Positions 7,845 to 16,316 of a stretch of DNA of 57,510 bases are shown here, one piece after another. Within the stretch, counting starts at the first letter, position 1. Every line of letters starts with the position of its first letter. The notes under the pieces were generated by a model, which worked only from the letters and a program-made list of their open reading frames with translations, made no database searches and was not told where the DNA came from. The translations under genes and the position numbers were made by a program. Origin of the DNA: DASQFQ01 sp038238015 (lineage in GTDB: Bacteria; Actinomycetota; Thermoleophilia; Solirubrobacterales; Solirubrobacteraceae); assembly GCA_038238015.1 (NCBI GenBank), contig JBBRYA010000016.1:1-57510 (forward strand). Reading direction: 5' to 3'.

Positions 7845-9088
7845 AGGCCGGGCGCGGGTGCCACCGGCGACCGGGGCTGGTAGCGAGCCAGCGCCACCGT
7901 CATGCGGTCCTGCAGGCGGCGGGCGCCGGACACGCTGACGCCGTTCATCAGGAAGGCGAAGGCGACGCGCGCCCCGCTCGTGCTCAGGCAGTAGCCGGCC
8001 AGCCCCGAGACCCCGTTGAGGGTGCCGGTCTTGGCGTGGCAGCGATCCCGTGCGGCGGTGGCGCGCATGCGCTTGCGCAGGGTGCCGGTGCGCCCGGCGG
8101 TCGGCAGCGAGGCCTCGAAGGCGGATGCGGCCTCGCTGTCGGCCATGCGTGCGAGCAGGCGCACCGCGTCACGCGGGGTCGTGGCGTCCTTGCGAGAGAG
8201 GCCGGAGCCGTCGACCACGCTCGGGCTCAAGCCGAAGCCCCCGAGCGTGCGCCGGACGATCGCGGCGCCGGCTCCGGTGCTGCCGCGGCCGCCGAACTCC
8301 GCGCCGACGGCCTTGAGCAGCGTCTCGGCGGCGAAGTTGTCAGACGGGACGTTGATGAGGCGGATCAGCTCGGCGATCGCCGGCGAGCCGTGATCGGCGA
8401 GCGGCACGGCACCGGGCGGCGTCACGCCGCTCACGGCCGCCGCGCCGGTCCTGATCCCGCGGGTGCGGAGGGCGCGCTGGAGCGCTTCAGCGGCGAACTT
8501 CGCAGGCTCGGCCTGGAAGTAGGGACGGCGCTTGCCGCTGCGGCCGCGGTTGAAGGTCAGCGCGCTCAAGGGCCCGACGTCGCCGGTCAGGCGGAAGCCT
8601 GACGACGGCACGCCCCGCAGCGCGTCGAATGCGGACTCGTCGCCGACGATCCTCCCGGTGATCCCCGTGAGCCCGGCGCCGACCAGCTGGTCGGCGAGCT
8701 CCTCGACCTGCGCGGTGCCGAACGTCGGGTCGCCTCCGCCGTGCAGGTAGAGGTCGCCGTTGAGGACGCCGGCCTGGTCGACGCCGACGCTGCCGAGCAC
8801 GCCGGTGTGCAGACTGCCGTCGACCCCGTAGAGCGTCAGCGCCGTCGAGGTCGTATAGAGCTTCTCCACGGAGGCGGGCACCCGCGGGGTGTCGGGGCGC
8901 ACGGCGTAGATCTGCGCGCCGCTGTCGAGGTCGATCGCCAGCGCGCCCGACGCGCTCCCGGCGAAGCGCATCTCGCGCTTGAGCACCGACACCGTCGCCG
9001 AGGCGCTCGCGGCGTGAGCGGCCGGAGCCAGGGTCAGCGCGCAGACGAGCGCGAGCAGGGAGCTGGGGAGGCGAACGGTCCGGGCCAT
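7841..9088 (-). CDS. dacB: D-alanyl-D-alanine carboxypeptidase/endopeptidase (PBP4, S13 family)
   Basis: 415 aa. A Sec signal peptide spans about residues 1-27 (ending AAHAASA). All three penicillin-binding motifs are present: SVEK (nucleophile Ser73, Lys76), SDN in NVPSDNFAAETLLK, and KTG in CHAKTGTLNGVSG. It trims or cleaves peptidoglycan peptides outside the membrane. It is somewhat shorter than E. coli PBP4 but keeps the inserted domains. A TACCCT hexamer lies 9 nt upstream of the ATG on this strand, with no Shine-Dalgarno, consistent with a leaderless transcript. Confidence 0.93.
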   Translation of the reverse strand: MARTVRLPSSLLALVCALTLAPAAHAASASATVSVLKREMRFAGSASGALAIDLDSGAQIYAVRPDTPRVPASVEKLYTTSTALTLYGVDGSLHTGVLGSVGVDQAGVLNGDLYLHGGGDPTFGTAQVEELADQLVGAGLTGITGRIVGDESAFDALRGVPSSGFRLTGDVGPLSALTFNRGRSGKRRPYFQAEPAKFAAEALQRALRTRGIRTGAAAVSGVTPPGAVPLADHGSPAIAELIRLINVPSDNFAAETLLKAVGAEFGGRGSTGAGAAIVRRTLGGFGLSPSVVDGSGLSRKDATTPRDAVRLLARMADSEAASAFEASLPTAGRTGTLRKRMRATAARDRCHAKTGTLNGVSGLAGYCLSTSGARVAFAFLMNGVSVSGARRLQDRMTVALARYQPRSPVAPAPGL

Positions 9089-9168
9089 CGCGGTTCGAGG
9101 GTAGGGAACCCGGCGGCGCGGGCGGAGTCGCGGTTGCGATTCGCCGGTGGGACGGCGATAGTGGGGCG

Positions 9169-11508
9169 ATGGACGTCCGGCGGGGCCTGCTCCGCATCCT
9201 CGTGCTCGCCGCGGCGGCGCTGGCGCTGGCGCCGGCGGCGGCGCTGGCCGCCGGGCCGACCTGGCTGCAGCCCGAGACGATCGGCAGCGACACCAGCAGC
9301 GGCTACGCGCCAGATGTGGCTGCCGACAGCGATGGCAACTCGGCAGCAGCGTGGATCGGCGGGTTCAACGACAGCACCGGGATCACCCCCGTATACGCCT
9401 CGGTGCGCCCGCGCGGGGGCCCGTGGGGGTCGGCCGAGGATCTCGATCCGGGGGCGGGCAGCAACACCGGTCGCGCATTGATCACGGCCCTGCCGAGCGG
9501 CGAGTTCGTGGCCGTGTGGACCGGGTCGAACACGGATCTACGCTGGGCCCATCGCACGGCGGCCGGCGCGTGGAGCGCGCCCGCCCTCCTCACCGCCTCG
9601 GGGACGTGCTGCGCCGAGGCTCGGCGGCTGGTGGCCGGGGCGGATGGCAGCGCCACGCTGCTCTGGAGCGACAACGAGGGCGGCTATGTGAGGCATACGA
9701 ACACGAAGTCTCCCGGGAGCGAGACCTGGGATGCGACCGAGGACCTCCCTTCCGGGAACGGCAACGTCCCGGAGCTGGCGGTGGCAGCTGACGGAAGCGC
9801 GGTGGCCGCGTGGTCAGGTGCGTGTTCCACGAGCTGCATCTTCGCGTCGTTCAAGCCTGCGGGCGGCGGCTGGGGAAGCACCGAGACCGTGGCCCCCGTG
9901 ACCGGCACGCTCACCGGCATGGGCCTCGCGCCGCGGCCGGGCGGCGAGTTCACCGTCGTATGGTCCGAGGGGACGCCGAGCGAAACCGGTCCGGCACCGC
10001 CCGGGACGATCTTCAGCTCCGACCGCTCCGCCGGGCCGGCCACCCCCGCCGGGCCGGCCACCCGCGGCTTGTCACCCACGAAGTGGGCGCCGCCCCAGAC
10101 CGTCGCCGAGCTGCCTGATGACGTACCGGGCTGCGGACCCGGGACCCCCGACTGCCTGGACCTCGCGGCTGCGGGCGACGGCACGCTCGCGGCTCTGTGG
10201 GGCCAGTCCCAGGGCACCCCGGAGGTCAACTCCAACACCCGACCGGCCGGTGGTGCCTGGCGCGCTGCTCCTGAGCCCGTCTCCGACGGCCAGGGCCCCC
10301 TGGCCCCCTACGCGGCCTTCACGGCCGACGGGACGGTCGTCGCCGCATGGATCGAGAACGGGAGAAACCGCGTCGCTCGAGCGGCGCACCGCCCGCCTAG
10401 CGGAGGCTGGACCTCGCAGGACCTCGGCACGCCGGTGCCCGGTGGCGAGATGAGCCTCGGCGACGTCGCCGCCGACGGCGAGGGCAACGCCGTGACCGCG
10501 TGGCAGGACGGAACGACCGTGCGCGCCGCCGGCTTCGACGGCGCCGGACCACGCATCGACCCCTTCTCGTTGCCGGCCGGCGGCCGGGCGGGCGACGCGC
10601 TCGCCTTCGCGGCCGGCGCGAAGGACACCTGGTCCTCGGTCAGCGCACTCGACTGGGGCTTCGGCGACGGTGCGAGCGCTTCTGGGGACTCGGTCAGCCA
10701 TGTCTACGGCGCCGGCGGCGATTACGCCGTGAAGCTCACCGCCACCGATGCGGTCGGCAACGCGTCGAGCCGCTCTGGCACCGTCTCGGTCGCCGCCGCG
10801 CCGACCCCGACCCCGACCGTCCCGCCGCCTCCGCCGGGGAAGCCGTGCGGGCCGGCGGACGCCGACAGCGACGGCATCGGCAACGCCTGCGACGTCAGCA
10901 ACGGCGCCACCCGGCCGATCCCATTCAAGACGGCGACTGCGCGGGTGATCTCGGGCGAGGTCTTCCTCAAGTTGCCGGCCGGCGGCCAGCTGGCGCGCTC
11001 GAGCGCCGCGGCGCCTCCCGGCTTCACCAAGCTCGAGGGTGCCGTCACGATCCCGCTGGGCACCACGCTCGACACCTCGAAGGGCCGCGTCGAGCTGCGC
11101 ACGGCCGCCAGCCTCAAGCGCACCGAGACCGGGCAGTTCTTCGACGGTGTGTTCACCGTCGAGCAGCGGCGCAAGTCGCCCTGGGGGCGCGGCGTCCGCC
11201 CCCTCGGCATCAACACCGAGCTGAGGCTGACCGGAGCCTCGTTCTCGGGCTGTGGGTCGCGCTCGGCGTCGGTATCGGCCGGTTCCAAACGCACCGTGCG
11301 ACGTCTGTGGGGGGACGCGAAGGGCCGCTACCGCACGACCGGCCGGCATGCGGCCGCGACTGTGCGCGGCACTCGCTGGCTCGTCGAGGATCGCTGCGAC
11401 GGGACGTTGGTGCGCGTCGCTCGCGGCGAGGTGAAGGTCAGGGACCTGGTGCGCAACACGGTCGTGTTCCTCTTGGCGGGACAAAGCTACCTCGCGCGCG
11501 CCCGCTAG
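9169..11508 (+). CDS. large secreted protein with PKD domain and FecR-like C-terminus
   Basis: 779 aa. Signal peptide about residues 1-27 (ALAAG). Residues about 30-460 contain several degenerate propeller-like repeats with Trp/Asp motifs such as GNAVTAWQDG and GTVVAAWIENG. A PKD domain follows (LDWGFGDGASASGDSVSHVY), then a Pro/Thr linker, a thrombospondin-3-like DADSDGIGNACD segment, and a C-terminal module resembling FecR (VRGTRWLVEDRCDGTLVRV, FLLAGQSYLARAR). Function unknown; likely an extracellular adhesion or surface protein. A GATAGT hexamer (9157-9162) ends 6 nt before the ATG. A short in-frame GC-rich direct repeat sits near 10036-10065. Confidence 0.8.
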   Translation: MDVRRGLLRILVLAAAALALAPAAALAAGPTWLQPETIGSDTSSGYAPDVAADSDGNSAAAWIGGFNDSTGITPVYASVRPRGGPWGSAEDLDPGAGSNTGRALITALPSGEFVAVWTGSNTDLRWAHRTAAGAWSAPALLTASGTCCAEARRLVAGADGSATLLWSDNEGGYVRHTNTKSPGSETWDATEDLPSGNGNVPELAVAADGSAVAAWSGACSTSCIFASFKPAGGGWGSTETVAPVTGTLTGMGLAPRPGGEFTVVWSEGTPSETGPAPPGTIFSSDRSAGPATPAGPATRGLSPTKWAPPQTVAELPDDVPGCGPGTPDCLDLAAAGDGTLAALWGQSQGTPEVNSNTRPAGGAWRAAPEPVSDGQGPLAPYAAFTADGTVVAAWIENGRNRVARAAHRPPSGGWTSQDLGTPVPGGEMSLGDVAADGEGNAVTAWQDGTTVRAAGFDGAGPRIDPFSLPAGGRAGDALAFAAGAKDTWSSVSALDWGFGDGASASGDSVSHVYGAGGDYAVKLTATDAVGNASSRSGTVSVAAAPTPTPTVPPPPPGKPCGPADADSDGIGNACDVSNGATRPIPFKTATARVISGEVFLKLPAGGQLARSSAAAPPGFTKLEGAVTIPLGTTLDTSKGRVELRTAASLKRTETGQFFDGVFTVEQRRKSPWGRGVRPLGINTELRLTGASFSGCGSRSASVSAGSKRTVRRLWGDAKGRYRTTGRHAAATVRGTRWLVEDRCDGTLVRVARGEVKVRDLVRNTVVFLLAGQSYLARAR

Positions 11509-11535
11509 ACCCGCGCCCATAGACTCCCCATGGCG

Positions 11536-12798
11536 ATGGGCAAGGTCGTCAAGCTCGACACCCCGGCACGCCGGCGGGCCAGGAGCACCGGGACGGGCCG
11601 GCGCCCGCGCCAGTCCAAGACCGCCCTGGTGCTGGGCGGCGGCGGCTTCACCGGCGGCGTCTACGAGATCGGGGCCCTGCGGGCGCTCGATCTGCTGTCG
11701 GTCAACCGCAGCGTCAACCAGTTCGACATCTACGTGGGGACCAGCGCCGGCGCGCTGGTGGCGGCGCTCACGGCCAACGGCGTGACCCCCGAGCAGATGA
11801 TGCGCGTGGTCAACAACCAGGTGCCGACGCCGTTCCGGGACATCAACCTGGACATGCTCCTGCGCCCGAACTTCAAGGAGTACGCGGTCAAGGCCGCGCA
11901 GCTGCCGCTGCACCTGCTCGGCGTCGCGCGCTCGGTGGGCCGCAGCCTGGGCTCCTTCTCCACGGTCGACCTGGCGATCGCGCTCGCCGACGCCCTGCCC
12001 TCGGGCGTCTACACGGGCTCCGGGATCGAGGAGTACGTCCGCACGGTGCTCTCAGACCCCGACCGCACCGACGACTTCCGCCTGCTGCAGAACGAGCTCT
12101 ACCTCGCCGCGACCGACCTCGACACCTGCGAGCGCATCGTGCTCGGCGCCGAGGGCTGGGACGACGTGCCGATCTCCAAGGCGGTCCGCGCATCGACGGC
12201 TCTGCCGATGGTCTACAAGCCGGCGGTGGTCAAGGACCGCGAGCTCGTCGACGGAGGCGTCGTCTCGACCACCAACCTCGACATCGCGGTCGAGGCGGGC
12301 GCGCGCTTCATCGTCGTGGTCAACCCGCTCGTGCCGTTCGTCAACGACTTCTCGAAGTCGATCCCGACGCTGCTGGGCACCCGCCCGCGCCGCGTGTCGG
12401 ACATGGGTTTCCCGAAGATCGCGTACCAGACCTTCAAGCTGCTGGCCTACCAGCGCCTGCACGAGATGGCGCGCCAGTGGCAGGACCGCTACCCGGGCGT
12501 GGACATCATCCTGATCGAGCCCGAGCCCGACGACGAGCTGATGTTCGAGACCAACGTCCTGAACTACTCCTCGCGCGTCGAGGTCGCCCGCCACGGCTTC
12601 GAGTCGGTGACGGTCAAGCTCGCCGAGGACTACGAGGACCTGCGCGAGGTCTGCGGGCGCCACGGCATCGAGATCTCGGCCACGCGCGTGCGCAAGGTGA
12701 TCAAGCACTTCTCCGCCGAGAAGGAGAAGACCCGGGCCTGGCGGCGCATCCTGGAGCAGACCACCGGAACCCTGCTCCGGCAGTCCGCCCAGGACTAG
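11536..12798 (+). CDS. patatin-like phospholipase
   Basis: About 420 aa. The oxyanion hole GGGGFTGGVYE, the serine motif GTSAG and the DGG motif (ELVDGGVVSTTN) form the complete Ser-Asp dyad of patatins, which release fatty acids from phospholipids. The basic N-terminus lacks a signal, so it is probably cytoplasmic or membrane-associated. Two in-frame ATGs exist (11530 and 11536); I prefer 11536 because TAGACT at 11520-11525 then lies 10 nt upstream, matching the spacing of other genes here. The Arg/Lys-rich C-terminal helix may bind lipid. The STAS gene converges 4 nt downstream. Confidence 0.9.
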   Translation: MGKVVKLDTPARRRARSTGTGRRPRQSKTALVLGGGGFTGGVYEIGALRALDLLSVNRSVNQFDIYVGTSAGALVAALTANGVTPEQMMRVVNNQVPTPFRDINLDMLLRPNFKEYAVKAAQLPLHLLGVARSVGRSLGSFSTVDLAIALADALPSGVYTGSGIEEYVRTVLSDPDRTDDFRLLQNELYLAATDLDTCERIVLGAEGWDDVPISKAVRASTALPMVYKPAVVKDRELVDGGVVSTTNLDIAVEAGARFIVVVNPLVPFVNDFSKSIPTLLGTRPRRVSDMGFPKIAYQTFKLLAYQRLHEMARQWQDRYPGVDIILIEPEPDDELMFETNVLNYSSRVEVARHGFESVTVKLAEDYEDLREVCGRHGIEISATRVRKVIKHFSAEKEKTRAWRRILEQTTGTLLRQSAQD

Positions 12799-12802
12799 TG
12801 GC

Positions 12803-13087
12803 CTACGCCGCGACCGCGTCGGACTCGGACGCCAGCAGCCGGGCGGTGCCCGTGAGCTCGATCAGCCTCTGGACCGGCCCGGGCGCGACGGCGACGCGCA
12901 GCGCCCAGCCCTCTTGGCGCGAGGCCTCCTGGGCCTCGAGCAGCACACGGAGCGCGGAGCAGTCCATGAACGTGACCCCGCGGAGGTCCACGAGGAGCTC
13001 CGTCCCGGCGGGAGGGTGGATGGCGAGTCGCTCGCGCATCGCAGGAGCGGTCGCGATGTCGAGCTCGCCGGACAGAACAAGGGCCAT
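12803..13087 (-). CDS. STAS-domain protein (anti-anti-sigma factor-like)
   Basis: 94 aa, a single STAS domain: ALVLSGELDIATAPAMRERL, then LLVDLRGVTFMDCSALRVLLEA, where the Ser of DCSALRV occupies the position phosphorylated in SpoIIAA/RsbV proteins. This implies a partner-switching role with an anti-sigma kinase, but none is encoded in this window. It is divergent from the RHH-GAF gene (108 nt between starts), suggesting shared signalling. The ATG at 13087 gives a compact normal domain. Confidence 0.88.
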   Translation of the reverse strand: MALVLSGELDIATAPAMRERLAIHPPAGTELLVDLRGVTFMDCSALRVLLEAQEASRQEGWALRVAVAPGPVQRLIELTGTARLLASESDAVAA

Positions 13088-13195
13088 TGCGTTCTTGTAC
13101 CCGCCCGGTAGCGGATCGGATCATGGATTAGGTCAGTGTGTCTGCCACAAGACGTAGGCGGTAGCGCAACCGACATCGTGGGTAGGGGTTGCAAC

Positions 13196-13954
13196 ATGCC
13201 GATGCGAGCCACCACCGTGCGCTTCAGTGCCCCGATTTGGAACCTGCTCGAGAGCGAGGCCGAACGCGAGGGCGTGAGCGCAGCTCAGTTCATCCGCGAC
13301 GCCACGATCCTGCGCGCCGCCTACGCAATGGGTCAGCGCGGCGATGCCGGTTTCGAGCAGGCGCTCGCCCGCGTGGCCCCGGCGGGCGCCCCTGAGCCGG
13401 TCGACAAAGGGACCAAACGGCGCGAGGCGCTGCTCGAGGCGGCCGCCTCCGCGGTCCGCGAGCCCGGGCGCCTCGACGCGCTACACGCCACCGGGCTGCT
13501 GGACTCGGAGGTCTCGCTGTCCTTCGACCGTCAGGCACGACTCGCCGCAGAGGTGCTCAACGCCCCCGTCGCGCTGGTGTCGCTGGTCGACTCAGACCGT
13601 CAGTTCTTCAAGAGCTGCCTCGGCCTGCCGGAGCCGTGGGCCTCCAAGCGCGAATCGCCGCTCACCCACTCCTTCTGCCAGCACGCGATCGCCAGCCGCG
13701 AGCCGCTGATCGTCGACGACGCGCGCGAGCACGAGTTGCTGGGGGACAACCTCGCGATCCGCGACATGGGCGTGGTCGCCTACGCCGGCATCCCGCTCAT
13801 CGACGCCGCGGGGCACGCGCTCGGCACCCTGTGCGTGATCGACAGCCAGCCGCGCCACTGGTCGACCCATCAGATCGAGCTGCTCCGCGACCTTGCCGCG
13901 TCCGTGGTCACGGAGATCGCACTCGCGACGGCGGCCGCCGCTCAGCCTGAGTAG
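13196..13954 (+). CDS. ribbon-helix-helix plus GAF domain protein
   Basis: 252 aa. Residues about 3-42 (TTVRFSAPIWNLLESEAE, then EGVSAAQFIRDATILRAAY) look like an Arc/MetJ ribbon-helix-helix DNA-binding unit. Residues about 90-245 form a GAF domain of the type seen in sensor proteins (PVALVSLVDSDRQFFKSCLG, LTHSFCQHAI, AYAGIPLIDAAGHALGTLCVID). No catalytic output domain is visible, so it may be a one-component regulator sensing a small ligand or redox change (Cys residues in KSCLG, HSFCQH and TLCVID). Start chosen at the ATG after GGTAGGGG. The 3' end overlaps the convergent ligase gene by 13 nt. Confidence 0.8.
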   Translation: MPMRATTVRFSAPIWNLLESEAEREGVSAAQFIRDATILRAAYAMGQRGDAGFEQALARVAPAGAPEPVDKGTKRREALLEAAASAVREPGRLDALHATGLLDSEVSLSFDRQARLAAEVLNAPVALVSLVDSDRQFFKSCLGLPEPWASKRESPLTHSFCQHAIASREPLIVDDAREHELLGDNLAIRDMGVVAYAGIPLIDAAGHALGTLCVIDSQPRHWSTHQIELLRDLAASVVTEIALATAAAAQPE

Positions 13955-15735
13955 AGCGACTCGAAGACGTCGGCGTACTTCTCGTTGACGACGTTGCGCT
14001 TGACCTTCAGCGTCGGCGTCAGCTCGCCGGTCTCCTGGGTGAGGTCGTGGTCGAGGATCGCGAACTTCTTGACCTGCTCGACCTGGGCGTACTTCTTGTT
14101 GGCCTCGTCGAGGACGCCCTGGATGAGCTCGTGGACCTTGGGGTCCCTGGAGAGCTCGGCGGGATCCTTGGAGAGCTCGTGCTCGGAGGCGAACTGCACG
14201 ATCTCATCGGGATCCAGGGTCACCAGCGCGACGGGGTAGGGCCGGCGGTCGCCGTACATGACCGCCTGGGAGATCCAGCGCGACTGCTTGAGGTCGTTCT
14301 CGATGTTGGCGGGGGTCAGGTTCTTGCCGCCCGCGGTGATGATGATGTCCTTCTTGCGCCCGGTGATCGAGAGGAAGCCGTCCTCGTCGAGCGAGCCGAG
14401 GTCGCCCGTGTGTAGCCACCCGTCGACGATCGTGCCGAAGCTCGCGTCGTCGTTCTTGTAGTAGCCCCCGAAGATGTTCGGGCCCTTGATCAGCACCTCG
14501 CCGTCCTCGGCGATCCGGACCTCGGCGCCGGGCAGTGCGCGCCCGACGGTGCCCAGCCGGAAGTTCTCCGGGGTCTGCGTGGTCGCGACGGTCGCCGTCT
14601 CGGTCATCCCGTAGCCCTCCATGACCGGAACGCCGCAGGCGTAGAAGAACTCGAGGATCTCCTTGGCGATCGGCGCCGCGCCGGTGTTGGCCTGCTTGAG
14701 GCGGCCGCCGAATGCTCCCCGGACGTTCTTGAACAGCGCCTCCTCGGCGCGGTCGAACTTCTCCTGCAGGTCGGCGGGCACCTCCTGGCCGGCGGCCTGC
14801 AGCTCGCGCACCTTCAGCCCGACCTGCGTCGCGCCCTTGATCAGCTCGGGATCGCCGTTGGAGGTGACCAGCGTGTAGATCTTCTCGAAGATCCGCGGGA
14901 TCGAGGGGAGGTAGTCGGGCTTGACCTCCATCAGCTCGGGGACGATCTGCTTCGTATCGCCGCTGAAGTAGGCGATGCCGCCGCCGAGGTCGAAGGCCAG
15001 CAGCTGGATCAGCAGCGCGTAAGCGTGGGCGAGCGGCAGGAAGAGGTAGACCATGTCGCCCGCTTCGAGGACGGCGATCTCCTCGCACATGTTCACGACC
15101 TGCCGGTAGTTGCGGTGCGCGAGCACGCAGCCCTTGGGCGGCCCGGTCGTACCCGAGGTGTAGATGATCGTGTACGGGTCCTCGGGGTCGACGGCCTGGG
15201 AGCGCTCGGTCAGGTCGGCCTCCTCGACGCCGCGGCCGCGCTCGCGGACCTGCTCGAGCGACAGGGCGTCGCCGATGTCGCCGCCGGCGTCGATGACGAC
15301 GACCGTGCGCAGCTCGGGCAGGCGTTCCCGGACCTCGATGATCTTGGCCAGCTGCTCGGCGTCCTCGCAGACGACGGCCACCGACTCGGAGTTGCCGGCG
15401 ACCCACTCGCACTCGCCGGGGGAGTTGGTGGGGTAGATCGGGACCACGACGGCGCCGGCAGCCGAGATCGCGAAGTCGGCGTAGGACCACTCGGGCCGGG
15501 TGGTGCACAGCAGCGAGACCCGCTCGCCCGGCTGGATGCCGACGTCCATCAGCCCGCGCGCGATCTCCGAGACGATCGTCCCGACCTTGGCGTAGGAGAC
15601 GTCCTGCCACTCGCCGTCGCGCTTGTGGCGCACGGCGACCTTGTCGGCGTGCTGCTCGACGGCCAGCGCCAGCAGGTCGGCGATCGTCTTTGACCCGGTC
15701 GACGCCGCAGCCGGCTTCACCGTGCTTGCTTCCAT
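13942..15735 (-). CDS. long-chain fatty-acid--CoA ligase (AMP-forming)
   Basis: 597 aa. The AMP-binding P-loop is YTSGTTGPPKGCVLAH, followed by GYGMTETATV and GWLHTGDLGSLDEDGFLSITGRKKD with the usual C-terminal hinge; the catalytic-lysine region is near TLKVKRNVV. It activates free fatty acids as acyl-CoA via acyl-AMP. Length and motif order fit FadD15-type enzymes. A strong GGAGGAG ribosome binding site lies 9 nt before the ATG, and a TACAAT -10-like hexamer (complement of 15772-15777) lies further upstream, so this gene has a real 5' leader, unlike many neighbours. Confidence 0.93.
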   Translation of the reverse strand: MEASTVKPAAASTGSKTIADLLALAVEQHADKVAVRHKRDGEWQDVSYAKVGTIVSEIARGLMDVGIQPGERVSLLCTTRPEWSYADFAISAAGAVVVPIYPTNSPGECEWVAGNSESVAVVCEDAEQLAKIIEVRERLPELRTVVVIDAGGDIGDALSLEQVRERGRGVEEADLTERSQAVDPEDPYTIIYTSGTTGPPKGCVLAHRNYRQVVNMCEEIAVLEAGDMVYLFLPLAHAYALLIQLLAFDLGGGIAYFSGDTKQIVPELMEVKPDYLPSIPRIFEKIYTLVTSNGDPELIKGATQVGLKVRELQAAGQEVPADLQEKFDRAEEALFKNVRGAFGGRLKQANTGAAPIAKEILEFFYACGVPVMEGYGMTETATVATTQTPENFRLGTVGRALPGAEVRIAEDGEVLIKGPNIFGGYYKNDDASFGTIVDGWLHTGDLGSLDEDGFLSITGRKKDIIITAGGKNLTPANIENDLKQSRWISQAVMYGDRRPYPVALVTLDPDEIVQFASEHELSKDPAELSRDPKVHELIQGVLDEANKKYAQVEQVKKFAILDHDLTQETGELTPTLKVKRNVVNEKYADVFESLYSG

Positions 15736-15771
15736 CCGGTTCGCTCCTCCTCGCTATCTCAGGGGAGCGCG

Positions 15772-15777
15772 ATTGTA
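15772..15777 (-). promoter_or_regulatory. -10-like hexamer of the acyl-CoA ligase gene
   Basis: Read on the minus strand this is TACAAT, five of six bases matching TATAAT, 36 nt upstream of the ATG. A Shine-Dalgarno sequence lies between, so the gene would have a leader of about 30 nt. I do not see a clear -35. Confidence 0.45.
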
Positions 15778-15814
15778 ATGTCGTTGCGCGGCCTCTGGGC
15801 CGCACGCGGTGCGG

Positions 15815-16006
15815 CTAGGCGGTGGCCACCCGGGCTGTCGTGGGGACCGCCAGCGGATCCTGCTCGCTGAGGTTGGCCATGAACAGGGTCTTGTCGATGC
15901 GACCCTGGAAGATCGGCACGCCCATCTCCATGCACTTCTCGATCACCTCACGGCGCTCCAGTCCGGCTTCGCGCGCAAGCTCCGTGGGGGTGAGGTGAAT
16001 TGCCAT
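15815..16006 (-). CDS. 63-aa small protein, HTH-like
   Basis: 63 aa. The central part (LTPTELAREAGLERREVIEKCMEMGVPIFQGRID) reads like a helix-turn-helix, but I do not recognise the family. Reality as a gene is supported by an AGGAGGA ribosome binding site (complement of about 16013-16019) 6-7 nt before the ATG, and by a well-spaced sigma-A-type promoter at 16046-16074. It lies 79 nt upstream of the acyl-CoA ligase on the same strand and may be co-transcribed or regulate it. Function is not known. Confidence 0.7.
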   Translation of the reverse strand: MAIHLTPTELAREAGLERREVIEKCMEMGVPIFQGRIDKTLFMANLSEQDPLAVPTTARVATA

Positions 16007-16045
16007 CGCTGCTGTCCTCCTGGTGAGGTTTGCCTCGTTTCGAGC

Positions 16046-16074
16046 ACGGTACCGGGTGTTCCTGACGGTCTCAA
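16046..16074 (-). promoter_or_regulatory. sigma-A-type promoter of the 63-aa gene
   Basis: On the minus strand: -35 TTGAGA (complement of 16069-16074), exactly 17 nt spacer, -10 TACCGT (complement of 16046-16051). The predicted start near 16039 leaves a leader of about 33 nt containing the AGGAGGA site. It is one of two spots in the window where a good -35 and -10 occur at ideal spacing. Confidence 0.6.
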
Positions 16075-16316
16075 CGCCATCGGCTCAACGCGGGCTTAAC
16101 CTTTCCGCTCGCAGCGACTCTGTGCGCCAGTGCCGGCTATCGCCGCGACGAATTGCCCGAACGCCTGTCCAGAAGGGGATCGGGCGAGGTTTGGAAGCCC
16201 CCGAACTTGGCGATACACGCTCCACTGAACGCACCTGTTCGGATGTCGCGCGCCAGGGCCGCGCGGCTTTCTCTGCACCTCTCGCGCGAAGGATGGGATC
16301 AGTGGGTAGGGGAACG
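16075..16316. other. leader region between the 63-aa gene and the first ECF sigma gene
   Basis: The gene-free stretch spans 16007-16316 (310 nt). Its left part holds the promoter and ribosome binding site of the minus-strand 63-aa gene. The remaining 240 nt are visibly less GC-rich than the flanks and show no plausible ORF with a ribosome binding site; an in-frame extension of the sigma gene through it has no family-like sequence. It presumably holds the sigma gene promoter, but I cannot place one confidently. GGTAGGGG at 16306-16312 sits just before the ATG. Confidence 0.5.

Noticed and set aside
10072..11913. 613-codon minus-strand frame across the secreted PKD protein and patatin gene
   Set aside because: Antisense to two supported genes and with no recognisable domain.
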